Shown here in pieces: positions 44,378 to 52,530 of a DNA stretch of 64,000 bases; position 1 is the first letter of the stretch, and each line of letters begins with the position of its first letter. A model generated the notes under the pieces. That model ran no database searches and had not been told where the DNA came from. It saw nothing but the letters and a program-made list of their open reading frames with translations. Origin of the DNA: Paraburkholderia lycopersici (GTDB lineage Bacteria; Pseudomonadota; Gammaproteobacteria; Burkholderiales; Burkholderiaceae); NCBI RefSeq assembly GCF_900096975.1, contig NZ_FMYQ01000035.1, forward strand, positions 1-64,000. The letters run 5' to 3'. A program made the position numbers and the translations under genes.

Positions 44378-44659
44378 TCAGAAGTTGATCGTGTTGTGGG
44401 CCGACTGCTTCGGGCTCGACGACGAGGCAATACCCGACACGAAGGCCACGTCGTTGCCCGTGTTGTTCACGATGCTGTTGGTCTGGCCGATCACCTGCTC
44501 GGCGGTGAAGTTCGTGCTGTCGACCTTCACGCTCGGCATCGTCGGGTAGTACACGGGCCACAGGCCGCCCATGCCCAGGTTGCCGCCGCGCACGGCGCTC
44601 ATTTCACGGCGGTCGAGTTCCTGGGCGACACTCAGGTCTGCGATCATCAGCTTGCTCAT
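44378..44659 (-). CDS. Double-glycine leader small secreted protein (peptide E)
   Basis: 93 residues. The leader MSKLMIADLSVAQELDRREM plus SAVRGG differs from that of peptide A at only two positions. The mature part (67 residues) begins NLGMGGLWPVYYPTMPSVKV and shares TNFTAEQVIGQTNSIV, GNDVAF and the terminal AHNTINF with peptide A. The stretch between them is Ser-rich (SGIASSSSPKQS) and diverged. The 5' leader and Shine-Dalgarno (CTGGAGAACTGTC) are also shared. It lies at the opposite end of the cluster and in opposite orientation. It is first in line before the channel gene. Confidence 0.85.
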   Translation of the reverse strand: MSKLMIADLSVAQELDRREMSAVRGGNLGMGGLWPVYYPTMPSVKVDSTNFTAEQVIGQTNSIVNNTGNDVAFVSGIASSSSPKQSAHNTINF

Positions 44660-44732
44660 GACAGTTCTCCAGAAAGGTAATGCCAGAATGTTGGCGTTTG
44701 AGCTGCAGTGTTGCGGGCTCGGCTGCAACAAC

Positions 44733-44747
44733 GCATGAGCCGTGCCA
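44733..44747 (-). promoter_or_regulatory. Sigma-54 promoter for peptide E
   Basis: Minus strand TGGCACG-GCTC-ATGC: perfect -24, one mismatch in -12, GG and GC correctly spaced. The GC is 74 bases before the ATG, against 76 for peptide A. Confidence 0.75.
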
Positions 44748-44890
44748 GTTGCGCGTCCGCGCACGCGCGATGCGACGGATCGGCCGCTGCATAAGGACTT
44801 TTCTGGCATTCGCACAGGTGGCGCGCGCTCCGGTCGTGGTACCTCGCGCATGCGTGCTGATGGGTGGGCTCCAACTCATCGCCCAGGTTG

Positions 44891-44909
44891 TGTCGGCTTG
44901 CTGCCGACA
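44891..44909. promoter_or_regulatory. Candidate enhancer site TGTCG-N9-CGACA upstream of peptide E
   Basis: GTGTCGGC-TTGCT-GCCGACAC is a perfect palindrome with 8-bp arms (44890-44910). It lies 144 bp upstream of the sigma-54 promoter. It is the best of three similar sites in the cluster. Confidence 0.65.
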
Positions 44910-44976
44910 CTTCGACTCTGGATGCCGTGCCAAGGGGTTTCCACGCGCAAACCGGCCGTCCCGACTTTGTTATGGA

Positions 44977-45402
44977 TCACTTAACGTATATGGTGATCTT
45001 TTTCGAGTAGACGGGTGGCGAGTGCGGCACGTGGTGCGCGTCTCCCATCAGTAGCTGAAGCGTGTGCTTGCCCGGCGGAAGCTGGAGCATGGTCTCGGTT
45101 TGGCCTGCACCGAAGTGGAGATGATTGCGGTCGGAAGGTATGGGCTGATCCATCGGAGGCAGGTCGGTGTCGACGAGCAGATGATGGTGCCCGGTGTTTG
45201 GAAACTCCACCTCCGAAGGCGCCACGCCCATGTTGCGCAGACCGAACCAGACGCGAAAAGGACGTCCCGCGGGCATGACCTGACCGTCGTTTGGCCAGCC
45301 GATATAGACGATGGCCCTGGGGTCGGCCGGCGTCGTGCCCGCCTGCGCTGCACCGCCCGCGAGCAGCGCGAACGCGGCCGCAACAACGAGGATCTTGTTC
45401 AT
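44977..45402 (-). CDS. Exported DUF4399-like protein, copy 1
   Basis: 141 residues. MNKILVVAAAFALLAGGAAQA is a Sec signal peptide (cleavage near 24). The mature domain contains VYIGWPNDGQVMPAGRPFRVWFGLRNMGVAPS, NTGHHHLLVDTDLPPMDQP, NHLHFGAGQTETMLQLPPGKHTLQLLMGD and a C-terminal KKITIYV. That pattern matches DUF4399, a small His-rich beta-sandwich of unknown role that might bind a metal. GGGAG precedes ATG 45402. A second copy lies 63 bp upstream on the same strand, so they form a tandem pair. Confidence 0.85.
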   Translation of the reverse strand: MNKILVVAAAFALLAGGAAQAGTTPADPRAIVYIGWPNDGQVMPAGRPFRVWFGLRNMGVAPSEVEFPNTGHHHLLVDTDLPPMDQPIPSDRNHLHFGAGQTETMLQLPPGKHTLQLLMGDAHHVPHSPPVYSKKITIYVK

Positions 45403-45465
45403 GGCATGCACTCCCGCTTCGTTCCCGCTCGTCTCCGGCTACCCGGCAAAGGCGGACGGACTTCG

Positions 45466-45891
45466 CTACTTGACCGTGATCGTGATCTTCTTCGAGTACA
45501 CCGGTGGATCGTGCGGCACGTGGTTGTAATCGCCCATCAGCAACTGCAGCGTGTGCTTGCCCGGCGGAAGTTCGATGCGGGCCTCCGTTTCGCCCGCACC
45601 GAAGTGAAGATGATTGCGATCCGACGGGATGGGCTGGTCGAGCGGCGGAAGATCCGTGTCGATGAGCACGTGATGATGGCCCACGTTCGGCCGGTTGATG
45701 CCCTTCGGGCAAATCCCCATGTTGCGCAGGCCCATACGCACCCAGAACTTGCCGGTGGGAATCGTCGCCCCGTCGGGCGGCCAGATGATGTATACCTCCG
45801 CGCCGGGCGGCGACGGCGTGCGCCCGGCAAACGCGAGGCGCGGCACGAGCATGGTCGCTGCCACGGCCAACAGGATCTCTCTTCGTTGCAT
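45466..45891 (-). CDS. Exported DUF4399-like protein, copy 2
   Basis: 141 residues, about two thirds identical by eye to copy 1 (shared GHHHxLIDTDLPP, DQPIPSDRNHLHFGAG, PPGKHTLQLLMGD). The signal peptide is MQRREILLAVAATMLVPRLAFA with a basic start. It carries an extra Cys (GICPKGIN) where copy 1 has VAPSEVE. It is first of the tandem pair, and likely the product of gene duplication. Confidence 0.85.
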   Translation of the reverse strand: MQRREILLAVAATMLVPRLAFAGRTPSPPGAEVYIIWPPDGATIPTGKFWVRMGLRNMGICPKGINRPNVGHHHVLIDTDLPPLDQPIPSDRNHLHFGAGETEARIELPPGKHTLQLLMGDYNHVPHDPPVYSKKITITVK

Positions 45892-46169
45892 CTTGACGCT
45901 CCTTGTTCGGCAGACGGCACGCGGCCCCGGATTCGTCGTTCGGTGCGTGTTCTACAGCTTAGGTCGGATTCACGCGGATGGACACAAATCGCCGCGCGCC
46001 AACGTGTTACTGCATCGTGCGATGCGCGTGCTATTTTGTAGTTGTGCGCGAACCGTACTTGCGTCGGTAGCGCCGACCGCGCCCCCGTCTTGAGACCGCG
46101 GCGGGGGCAGCGCATCATCGGCATGCAACGCCGATGGTGCCCCGATGGCGCCTGACAGGGAGAACGAAC

Positions 46170-47411
46170 ATGTGGCGGCTATGGGTGCCTGTGTGTCTGT
46201 TGATCTCGCTAGGCCTGACTTCCACGAACCGCGCCGCCGCGCAAGAGACGCGCGCCGCGACGGTCAACGCGGCCCGGATGGCCGGGCAACACGATGGCGT
46301 TGCGATCATGCGTGTTGGCCTGATGCCCAAAGACACTTCCGAAGAGTACGAAATCACGTTCTGGAATTCGATCAAGGACAGCCAGTATCCAGGCGATTAC
46401 GAGGCTTATTTGAAGGCCTATCCGAACGGGCGCTTCGCGCCGCTCGCTCAGACCCGCCTTGCGCGCTTGCGCGCGGAAGCTCCGAAGACGATCACCGCAC
46501 CGTCGGCGCACGCGGCAAGCAACGCCGCCACTACGCCACCGCCGCAACCCGCGCCACCGAAGACCGCGCCGGCACAAGCCGCGCCGCCGGCCTCGCAGAC
46601 GAAGACGGCCCCTGCCGCCGCAGCGCCGATTCAGACGCCGGCCCAGGCGGCAGCGCCTGCGAAAGCCAACATGGTCGCCGCCGCGAAGCCGGGTCCCCAC
46701 GACATTCAGGACTGCCCAGCGTGCCCGCTGCTGATACAGGTCACACCGGGAAACTTCACGATGGGCATCGATACCGACGATGCATCCGAACGGCCCGCAC
46801 ACCACGTGACGATCAACCATGGCTACGCCCTCTCGAAATATGCCGTGACCGTGGCGCAATGGAACGCATGCGTCGGCGCGGGCGCATGCCCGCGCTTGTC
46901 GAACGAAAACAACGCTGCACCGAACGCGCCCGTTCGCGACCTGAGCTGGGACGACGCACAGCAATACGTGAAATGGCTCTCGAAAATCAGCGGCAAGCCG
47001 TACCGCCTGCCGACCGAGGCGGAATGGGAATATGCGGCGCGCGGCGGCACCGAAACGCGTTACTGGTGGGGCAACGAGATGCGCAAGGGCACGGCGAACT
47101 GCAAGGACTGCGGCCCCCCGTGGCGCATCGAAGCGCCCGACGACGTGGGCTCGTTTCCGGCCAATCCGTTCGGGTTCTATGACATGGCGGGCGGCGTCTG
47201 GGAATGGGTCAGCGACTGCTGGCACAACTCGTACAAGAACGCGCCTGGCGACGGCCACTCGTGGGACGAGCCCAACTGCCAGACACGCGTGATCCGCGGC
47301 GGATCGTGGCGCGACGGCGCAGGCTACATGCTCACGGCAACCCGCTTCAAGTACGACAGCAGCGTTCGTTACGACGCCAACGGATTTCGCGTGGCGCGCG
47401 ACATGAAATAG
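46170..47411 (+). CDS. Exported FGE/SUMF1-like (formylglycine-generating-enzyme-fold) protein
   Basis: 413 residues. Signal peptide MWRLWVPVCLLISLGLTSTN is followed by a caspase-like/tetratricopeptide-type short motif (FWNSIKDSQYPGDYEAYLKAYPNGRFAPLAQTRLARL). An Ala/Pro/Thr-rich linker follows (about 115-180). The FGE-sulfatase domain (about 190-413) contains GNFTMGIDTDDASERPAHHVTI, PVRDLSWDDAQQYVKWLSKISGKPYRLPTEAEWEYAARGG, FYDMAGGVWEWVSDCWH and TRVIRGGSWRDG. The active-site Cys pair of true FGE is not evident, so many such proteins are binding modules only. AGGGAG lies about 8 bases before the ATG. Confidence 0.87.
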   Translation: MWRLWVPVCLLISLGLTSTNRAAAQETRAATVNAARMAGQHDGVAIMRVGLMPKDTSEEYEITFWNSIKDSQYPGDYEAYLKAYPNGRFAPLAQTRLARLRAEAPKTITAPSAHAASNAATTPPPQPAPPKTAPAQAAPPASQTKTAPAAAAPIQTPAQAAAPAKANMVAAAKPGPHDIQDCPACPLLIQVTPGNFTMGIDTDDASERPAHHVTINHGYALSKYAVTVAQWNACVGAGACPRLSNENNAAPNAPVRDLSWDDAQQYVKWLSKISGKPYRLPTEAEWEYAARGGTETRYWWGNEMRKGTANCKDCGPPWRIEAPDDVGSFPANPFGFYDMAGGVWEWVSDCWHNSYKNAPGDGHSWDEPNCQTRVIRGGSWRDGAGYMLTATRFKYDSSVRYDANGFRVARDMK

Positions 47412-47489
47412 CCAGGCGCGCCATGGCGCGACATTGATCCATTGCATCAGCCATTCGCGCGTAATTGCCGGACAAGCTGGAGACGCAAT

Positions 47490-50261
47490 ATGGCTTGCGA
47501 TCGCCCCATCACCCGACGGACATTCCTCAAGGCCGTGGGGAGCGGCGCGTTCACCGTCTCGGTGAGTTCCATCACCGCGTTGACGGCCTCCTGTTCCTCG
47601 CAGAGAGCATCGGTCCGCTCTGATGAGCGTGCCGCCGCCACGCATGCCGCGCCGGAGTTCGCAACCGGCGCGCCTGACTGGGCGCCGGAGCCGGGCAAGG
47701 CGCGTTGGCGCATAGAGGGCGTACGCAAGGTAACGGGAGCAAAAATTTATGCGCGCGACTACAAGGCACGCGACTTCGACGGTTGGCCGAAAGAGGAAAA
47801 CTGGTTGTACGCACTCCGATGTAATTGCGTCGACAAGACAGTGGAGGGATTCGACCTGAGCGTATTGCCGCGCCACCTTCGGCCCATTTCAGTGGTATCC
47901 AACCAGACGTTAAACGACAATCGCGTCTATCTCGCGACGAAGCAGGACCCGCTGAAAAACAAGGATATCTATCTTTTTGCGCAGGAAGGCAATCCGGCGG
48001 ATTGCTATGGACAACCTGTTGCCTTGCTGATCTTCGAAGACTTCGATACCTATCGACGCGCGAAGACGTTGCTCGACTTCAACGAGACGACGATTCGCTA
48101 TGGCGCAACCGTGTCGAGGGACAAAAATCCGCCAACCTTGTTTTCCGCGCCCAAACTCTATGTACGAGACGACGACAAGTCGTTCTCGAACATCCACATG
48201 GAAACGGACAAATCCGGCAACCCGACCGATGCATTCAAAAGCCGGTGCAGGGCGCTGGGCGACGAGATTCGCGCACTCGCTGCGCAACGGGTAACGAGCC
48301 ACGCCTGGCACGCGTTCAATGGCACTTTTCAGACGCCCGCAATCGATCCCATGTTCATGGAGCCGGAAGCAGGACTGGCCTGGTACCAGGCGGAATCGGG
48401 CGTGCTGCAAATGGTGCTCGGCACGCAATCGCCACGCGACGATGCCTCCTCCGCTGGCAGCCTGTTCACCAACAGCAAGATCAGGATAACCCACGTTCAC
48501 GTGCAAGGATGCTACCCCGGAGGAGGATTCGGCGGCCGCGACAAATCGTATTTTCCGCTCTACCTCGCCTTGGCGGCGCCCTTCGCGAAGGGTGCGCTGC
48601 GTTGGCAGCAGTCACGTTACGAGCAGTTTCAGGTGGGGCTGAAACGCTCCGAAACCGCCTTCACGGAGTCCATCTGGCTCGACGACGACGGCAAACTCCA
48701 GGCATTGGATAGCACGTTCAGGCTCAATGGCGGCGGTAAAGCCAATCTCACCGGCGCCGTCGGCGACCTAGCCGCCATGAGCGCGATGAGTTGCTACGAC
48801 ATTCCGCGCGCGATTGCACAAAGCTCGGTCACTTATACGCCCGAGGTGTTCGGAGGTTCGCAGCGAGGCTTCGGCGGCCCTCAAGCCTTCCTCGCCATCG
48901 AAACGCTGATGGACGAGGCCGCGCAATCGCTGCACAGAAGTCCATTCGATATCCGTCGCGGCAATCTGCTCGTCAAAGGCCGCGGCAAGACCGTGACTGG
49001 CGCACCCATTCTGTTCGACCTGCAACTGGAAGAACTGCTTGGCCGGCTGGAAACGCACGCGTTATGGCGGGACAGGGAGAGGACGCGCGCGCAACGCCAC
49101 CGGCATGGCCTGCGATACGGCGTCGGGCTCGCGATGTCGAATCAGGCGTACGGAACCGGGAAAGACGCCGTCTTCGCAATGGTTCAGATCCAGCCAGACG
49201 CCAGTCTGCGCGTGCTGACCCATTACGCCGACATGGGCAATGGCGCGGCCACCACGCTGGGCCTCGCGCCCGCCACCTGGCTCGGGCAAAACGCCCGGGA
49301 AATCGTCATGAGCGAAGTCGAGGCTTTCACCTCGATCACGGATTTCGACTATCGGTTGCTGGGCAAATGGCCGGACGACGACCGAAGCTATTCCATTTCG
49401 GGTCCGTTCGGTTCGTCGAGCGCCTGCCTCGGCGCATTCCACCATTTTCAGGCCGTGGATCGCGCGGCCATGGCGTTGATGCTGCAGAGCGCGCTGCCCG
49501 CGGCGCGGGAAATATGGGGCAACCCGCGTATCGAACTGCACGATCTCAAGTGGACCAATGGGAAACTGACTGCCGCTGGCCGCTCGCCAATTATCTGGAC
49601 TGCGTTGCTCGACAGGATCAATCGCATGCAGTTGCCCGTTGTGGCAGCCGTACACGTAACCTATGCGGGCGGCTTCTGGAGGAGCAAGTACACGTTCAAA
49701 TCGGGGCCCGCCGACATGGACTGCGACTTCGTCGCGGTGGGCCCCGACACGAACACGCTCAAAAGCTTGCCGCACGGCGAACTGATCTCGCCGCACGACG
49801 CCGTCGGCTATGGACGAACCAACTATGCTCCAGCCGCCGCGCTTGTCGCCGTCGCCGTCAACCCCGATAGCGGCCGCGTGAAGGTCGAACATGTCGTCAC
49901 GACGCTCAGCGCCGGCCGGATCATCTGCCGCGAGATCGTCGAGGGGCAATCGCAAGGGGCGGTCGCCATGGCGATCGGCAACGTGCTGAGCGAAAGTTGT
50001 CCGCTCGGCGATCGGGGCCCCGGAAACGGCAAATGGAATCTCGACCAGTACCTCATCACGCAAATGACGGATGTTCCGTCCCAGGAGCTCGTTACGTTGC
50101 CGCCGCCCGCAGAAAAGGAGCGCCATAGCGCGCGCGGAATCGGCGAGGCGGTGATGTGCCCGATCGCACCGGCACTGCTCAATGCGCTCGCCATGGCCAC
50201 GGGGCACCGCTTCAGGCAAACGCCCGTCACGCCCGACCAGATCCGCGAGGCCCTCAAATGA
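47490..50261 (+). CDS. Molybdenum-cofactor aldehyde/xanthine-type dehydrogenase, large subunit, Tat-exported
   Basis: 923 residues. The N-terminus carries a twin-arginine signal (TRRTFLKAVGSG, followed by an Ala/Ser hydrophobic stretch), placing the enzyme in the periplasm. Molybdopterin-binding landmarks are GCYPGGGFGGRD, GFGGPQAFLAIE, GQSQGAVAMAIG and the C-terminal ARGIGEAVMCPIAPALLNALA, whose Glu (about residue 886) is the catalytic base of this family. It resembles the isoquinoline 1-oxidoreductase/IorB-like group with one fused large chain. ATGA overlap with the small subunit shows coupling. Substrate (aldehyde or N-heterocycle) is unknown. Confidence 0.9.
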   Translation: MACDRPITRRTFLKAVGSGAFTVSVSSITALTASCSSQRASVRSDERAAATHAAPEFATGAPDWAPEPGKARWRIEGVRKVTGAKIYARDYKARDFDGWPKEENWLYALRCNCVDKTVEGFDLSVLPRHLRPISVVSNQTLNDNRVYLATKQDPLKNKDIYLFAQEGNPADCYGQPVALLIFEDFDTYRRAKTLLDFNETTIRYGATVSRDKNPPTLFSAPKLYVRDDDKSFSNIHMETDKSGNPTDAFKSRCRALGDEIRALAAQRVTSHAWHAFNGTFQTPAIDPMFMEPEAGLAWYQAESGVLQMVLGTQSPRDDASSAGSLFTNSKIRITHVHVQGCYPGGGFGGRDKSYFPLYLALAAPFAKGALRWQQSRYEQFQVGLKRSETAFTESIWLDDDGKLQALDSTFRLNGGGKANLTGAVGDLAAMSAMSCYDIPRAIAQSSVTYTPEVFGGSQRGFGGPQAFLAIETLMDEAAQSLHRSPFDIRRGNLLVKGRGKTVTGAPILFDLQLEELLGRLETHALWRDRERTRAQRHRHGLRYGVGLAMSNQAYGTGKDAVFAMVQIQPDASLRVLTHYADMGNGAATTLGLAPATWLGQNAREIVMSEVEAFTSITDFDYRLLGKWPDDDRSYSISGPFGSSSACLGAFHHFQAVDRAAMALMLQSALPAAREIWGNPRIELHDLKWTNGKLTAAGRSPIIWTALLDRINRMQLPVVAAVHVTYAGGFWRSKYTFKSGPADMDCDFVAVGPDTNTLKSLPHGELISPHDAVGYGRTNYAPAAALVAVAVNPDSGRVKVEHVVTTLSAGRIICREIVEGQSQGAVAMAIGNVLSESCPLGDRGPGNGKWNLDQYLITQMTDVPSQELVTLPPPAEKERHSARGIGEAVMCPIAPALLNALAMATGHRFRQTPVTPDQIREALK

Positions 50262-50779
50262 GCACAGCCGAGGTGAAGATTCACGTGAACGGACGGCCGG
50301 TCACGGTCGTTGCCGCCGATACCGACATGAGCCTCGCCGAATTCCTTCACGAGCGCCTCGACCTGACGGGCACGAAGGTTTGCTGCGGCATCGGCGTGTG
50401 CCGCGCGTGCACGGTCGGCGTGCGCAGCCGCCACGATGCGCTAATGGAAAAAACCCTGGCATGTGTCACGCCGGTCAGCGCTGCGGCGAATCAGTACATC
50501 TATACGGTCGAAAGCCTGGCGGACGGCGCACGGCTCTCGCCGTTGCAGCAAACCTTCCTCGAATCTTTCGCATTTCAATGCGGTTATTGCACCCCAGGTT
50601 TCCTGATGGCGGCCACGGCCATGCTCGAGCATCTGAAGACGTACCGCATGAGCGCCGATCAACTCGAAACGGAAATCGATGCATGGGTCGGCGAAAACCT
50701 GTGCCGCTGCACGGGTTACGTGAAGTACCGGGAAGCGATCCGCAAAGTCGCGCAAATGCAAATGAAACGCGGAGCGTGA
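50258..50779 (+). CDS. [2Fe-2S] small subunit of the molybdenum hydroxylase
   Basis: 173 residues. The plant-type ferredoxin domain has GTKVCCGIGVCRACTV and a later Cys (TLACVTP). The helical second [2Fe-2S] domain has FQCGYCTPGFLMAA and ENLCRCTGYVKYREAI. All eight cluster cysteines are present. No Tat signal, as usual for partners that are co-exported. It sits between the large subunit and the cytochrome, in electron-transfer order. Confidence 0.95.
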   Translation: MSTAEVKIHVNGRPVTVVAADTDMSLAEFLHERLDLTGTKVCCGIGVCRACTVGVRSRHDALMEKTLACVTPVSAAANQYIYTVESLADGARLSPLQQTFLESFAFQCGYCTPGFLMAATAMLEHLKTYRMSADQLETEIDAWVGENLCRCTGYVKYREAIRKVAQMQMKRGA

Positions 50780-50781
50780 AG

Positions 50782-51756
50782 ATGCGTGTCTTCATTCGCC
50801 TGGCCGCCTTGTGCTGTATCGCCGCGATACCGCTTGCGGCAATCGCGCGCGAGCAGTCATTGCTCGAATATGGCGAGCAATGCGCGAGGGAAATTGGCGA
50901 AATCCCGCCATTCGATTGCAACGACGGAACGGACATTCCCATTACGGTGGACGGCAAGCCGCCCGCGCAAGGAGACGCCCCGAAACTGTGCGATAAACCC
51001 TCGCTGCTTCACCCGACCGCTGACGCTGCCGGGCAATGCCTGCCCTACTCCAAGATTCTGAATCTCTCGCGGGGCAATACGCAGATCTCCGCATACTGCC
51101 GCCGAAACGCGCTGCGCGCCGACAAGGATCCACTGTATGACGAAGTGGTCGTCGTGGCGCATCACTCGGGCAACGGCAAGACCTGCTGGTTTCAATCGCG
51201 CGCGCGCGCAAACGGAATCGACGCTTCGCGCGTGCCGCCGCCCAGCGAGAAAACGCCGCCGTCCGGCCATCCCTCGGCCGTCGAATTCTGGACGACGCCG
51301 GCAAGAATCGCCGCGGCAAAGCCCACCTGCATCGCCTGCCACGATGCGGGACCGTTCATATTCAGCCCGTATATCGGGCAAGTCTGGGACAAGATTCCCA
51401 CCGATCCCTTGGGACGATATTCGAACATCGGCGCGGCGTTTTCGGCGTATCGCCCCACGACGATCACGACGCCGGGAAACGCTTGCATTGGTTGCCACCG
51501 GATTGGAAGCGACCAGAGCTGTCGGGTATATATCGGCCTCTCGGCGGGCCGGCTATCGGCACCCGGAAACGACGCGCACGCCAACCGCTATCCGCTTAGC
51601 CACTGGATGCCGACCGACAACACCATGAGCGAGGCACAGTGGAACGAGGCCAACGTCAGATCGGTCGACGCGCTCCTCGCATGCTGCAAGGACAAAACGC
51701 ATAGAAGTCCAAACTGTACGTTTACCCCTGTTCCCGCGAGTTCGAATACGAGGTAG
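50782..51756 (+). CDS. Periplasmic diheme cytochrome c
   Basis: 324 residues. Signal peptide MRVFIRLAALCCIAAIPLAAIA. Two heme-binding motifs are seen: CIACH at about 183-187 and CIGCH at about 235-239. The rest has paired cysteines (CDKPS, CLPYSK, CRRNA) that may form disulfides, and no family fold I recognise. It starts 2 bp after the [2Fe-2S] subunit stop, so it is almost certainly the electron acceptor of the periplasmic molybdenum hydroxylase, taking the place of a FAD subunit. Confidence 0.85.
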   Translation: MRVFIRLAALCCIAAIPLAAIAREQSLLEYGEQCAREIGEIPPFDCNDGTDIPITVDGKPPAQGDAPKLCDKPSLLHPTADAAGQCLPYSKILNLSRGNTQISAYCRRNALRADKDPLYDEVVVVAHHSGNGKTCWFQSRARANGIDASRVPPPSEKTPPSGHPSAVEFWTTPARIAAAKPTCIACHDAGPFIFSPYIGQVWDKIPTDPLGRYSNIGAAFSAYRPTTITTPGNACIGCHRIGSDQSCRVYIGLSAGRLSAPGNDAHANRYPLSHWMPTDNTMSEAQWNEANVRSVDALLACCKDKTHRSPNCTFTPVPASSNTR

Positions 51757-51807
51757 CGGCGCTCGGCGCCGCCCGGACCCTTCATTGCCACGCGAGGAGA
51801 GCACGCC

Positions 51808-52530
51808 ATGTCATCGAGCATCAGCAAGAGCAAGAGTAAAAGCAACGTCATAGACGACGTTACGCAAACCCTGCAGACATTCGACCTGACCGAACTGCAG
51901 CAATACACGCGCGAGAAAAGCTACTCGAGCACGGCGAGCAAGGACTTTCACCTGTTCTACGTCGGACGCGACGACGTTCACGAGATCCTGAAGTATGTCC
52001 TGTCTCGCGCAAGCGTTTCGCTGTATATGAACATGTTCGGCTTCGACGACGAGGAACTCAACGATATCCTCATGCAGCAAGCCCTCGACCCGAGCATCAC
52101 CATGATGATTACGCTCGACAAAAGCCAGGCGGGCGGCGTTCACGAAAAGAAGCTTCTCGATTCCGATATCGCGCAGAATCCTGCCAGATTCAACACGTAC
52201 TTTGTGATCGGACAATCGGCGACCCACCAGATCAGCCACACGAAAGGATTCGTGGCCGACGGCCGCGTCGGCGGCGAAGGCTCGACGAACTGGTCGGCGG
52301 CTGGCGAGGGGACGTTCGTCATCAAGGGTATGCCCGGCGGTAAGGGGTACAAGGCGCAAAACAATACGCAAACCATCTTTACGGACCCCGACACGATCAA
52401 CCGGTTTCAAACGGAACTGATCGCAGAACACATGACAGCGAAGGCGCAAAGCACGGCCGCCACCGCCGCCACGGCCGGAACGCGAACAACAGGCGCCGGA
52501 AAAGCGAGCGCGGCCGCCAGTGGCAGATAA
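51808..52530 (+). CDS. Phospholipase D-like protein with a single HKD motif
   Basis: 240 residues. The only HKD-type motif is HTKGFVADG (His 144, Lys 146, Asp 151) followed by GGEGSTNWS, the normal context of PLD-type nucleases and phosphodiesterases. Enzymes with one motif act as dimers. The N-terminus is Ser/Lys-rich (SSSISKSKSKS) and the C-terminus an Ala/Thr-rich tail; no signal peptide. The function could be a nuclease such as the bacterial single-HKD family. It shares one base (52530) with the broken gene that follows. Confidence 0.8.
   Translation: MSSSISKSKSKSNVIDDVTQTLQTFDLTELQQYTREKSYSSTASKDFHLFYVGRDDVHEILKYVLSRASVSLYMNMFGFDDEELNDILMQQALDPSITMMITLDKSQAGGVHEKKLLDSDIAQNPARFNTYFVIGQSATHQISHTKGFVADGRVGGEGSTNWSAAGEGTFVIKGMPGGKGYKAQNNTQTIFTDPDTINRFQTELIAEHMTAKAQSTAATAATAGTRTTGAGKASAAASGR

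Noticed and set aside
46170-47411. FGE-like protein as modifier of the exported peptides or as a true sulfatase activator
   Set aside because: It is on the far side of the DUF4399 pair, lacks the sigma-54 elements, no sulfatase gene is near, and the catalytic Cys pair of real FGE is not evident.
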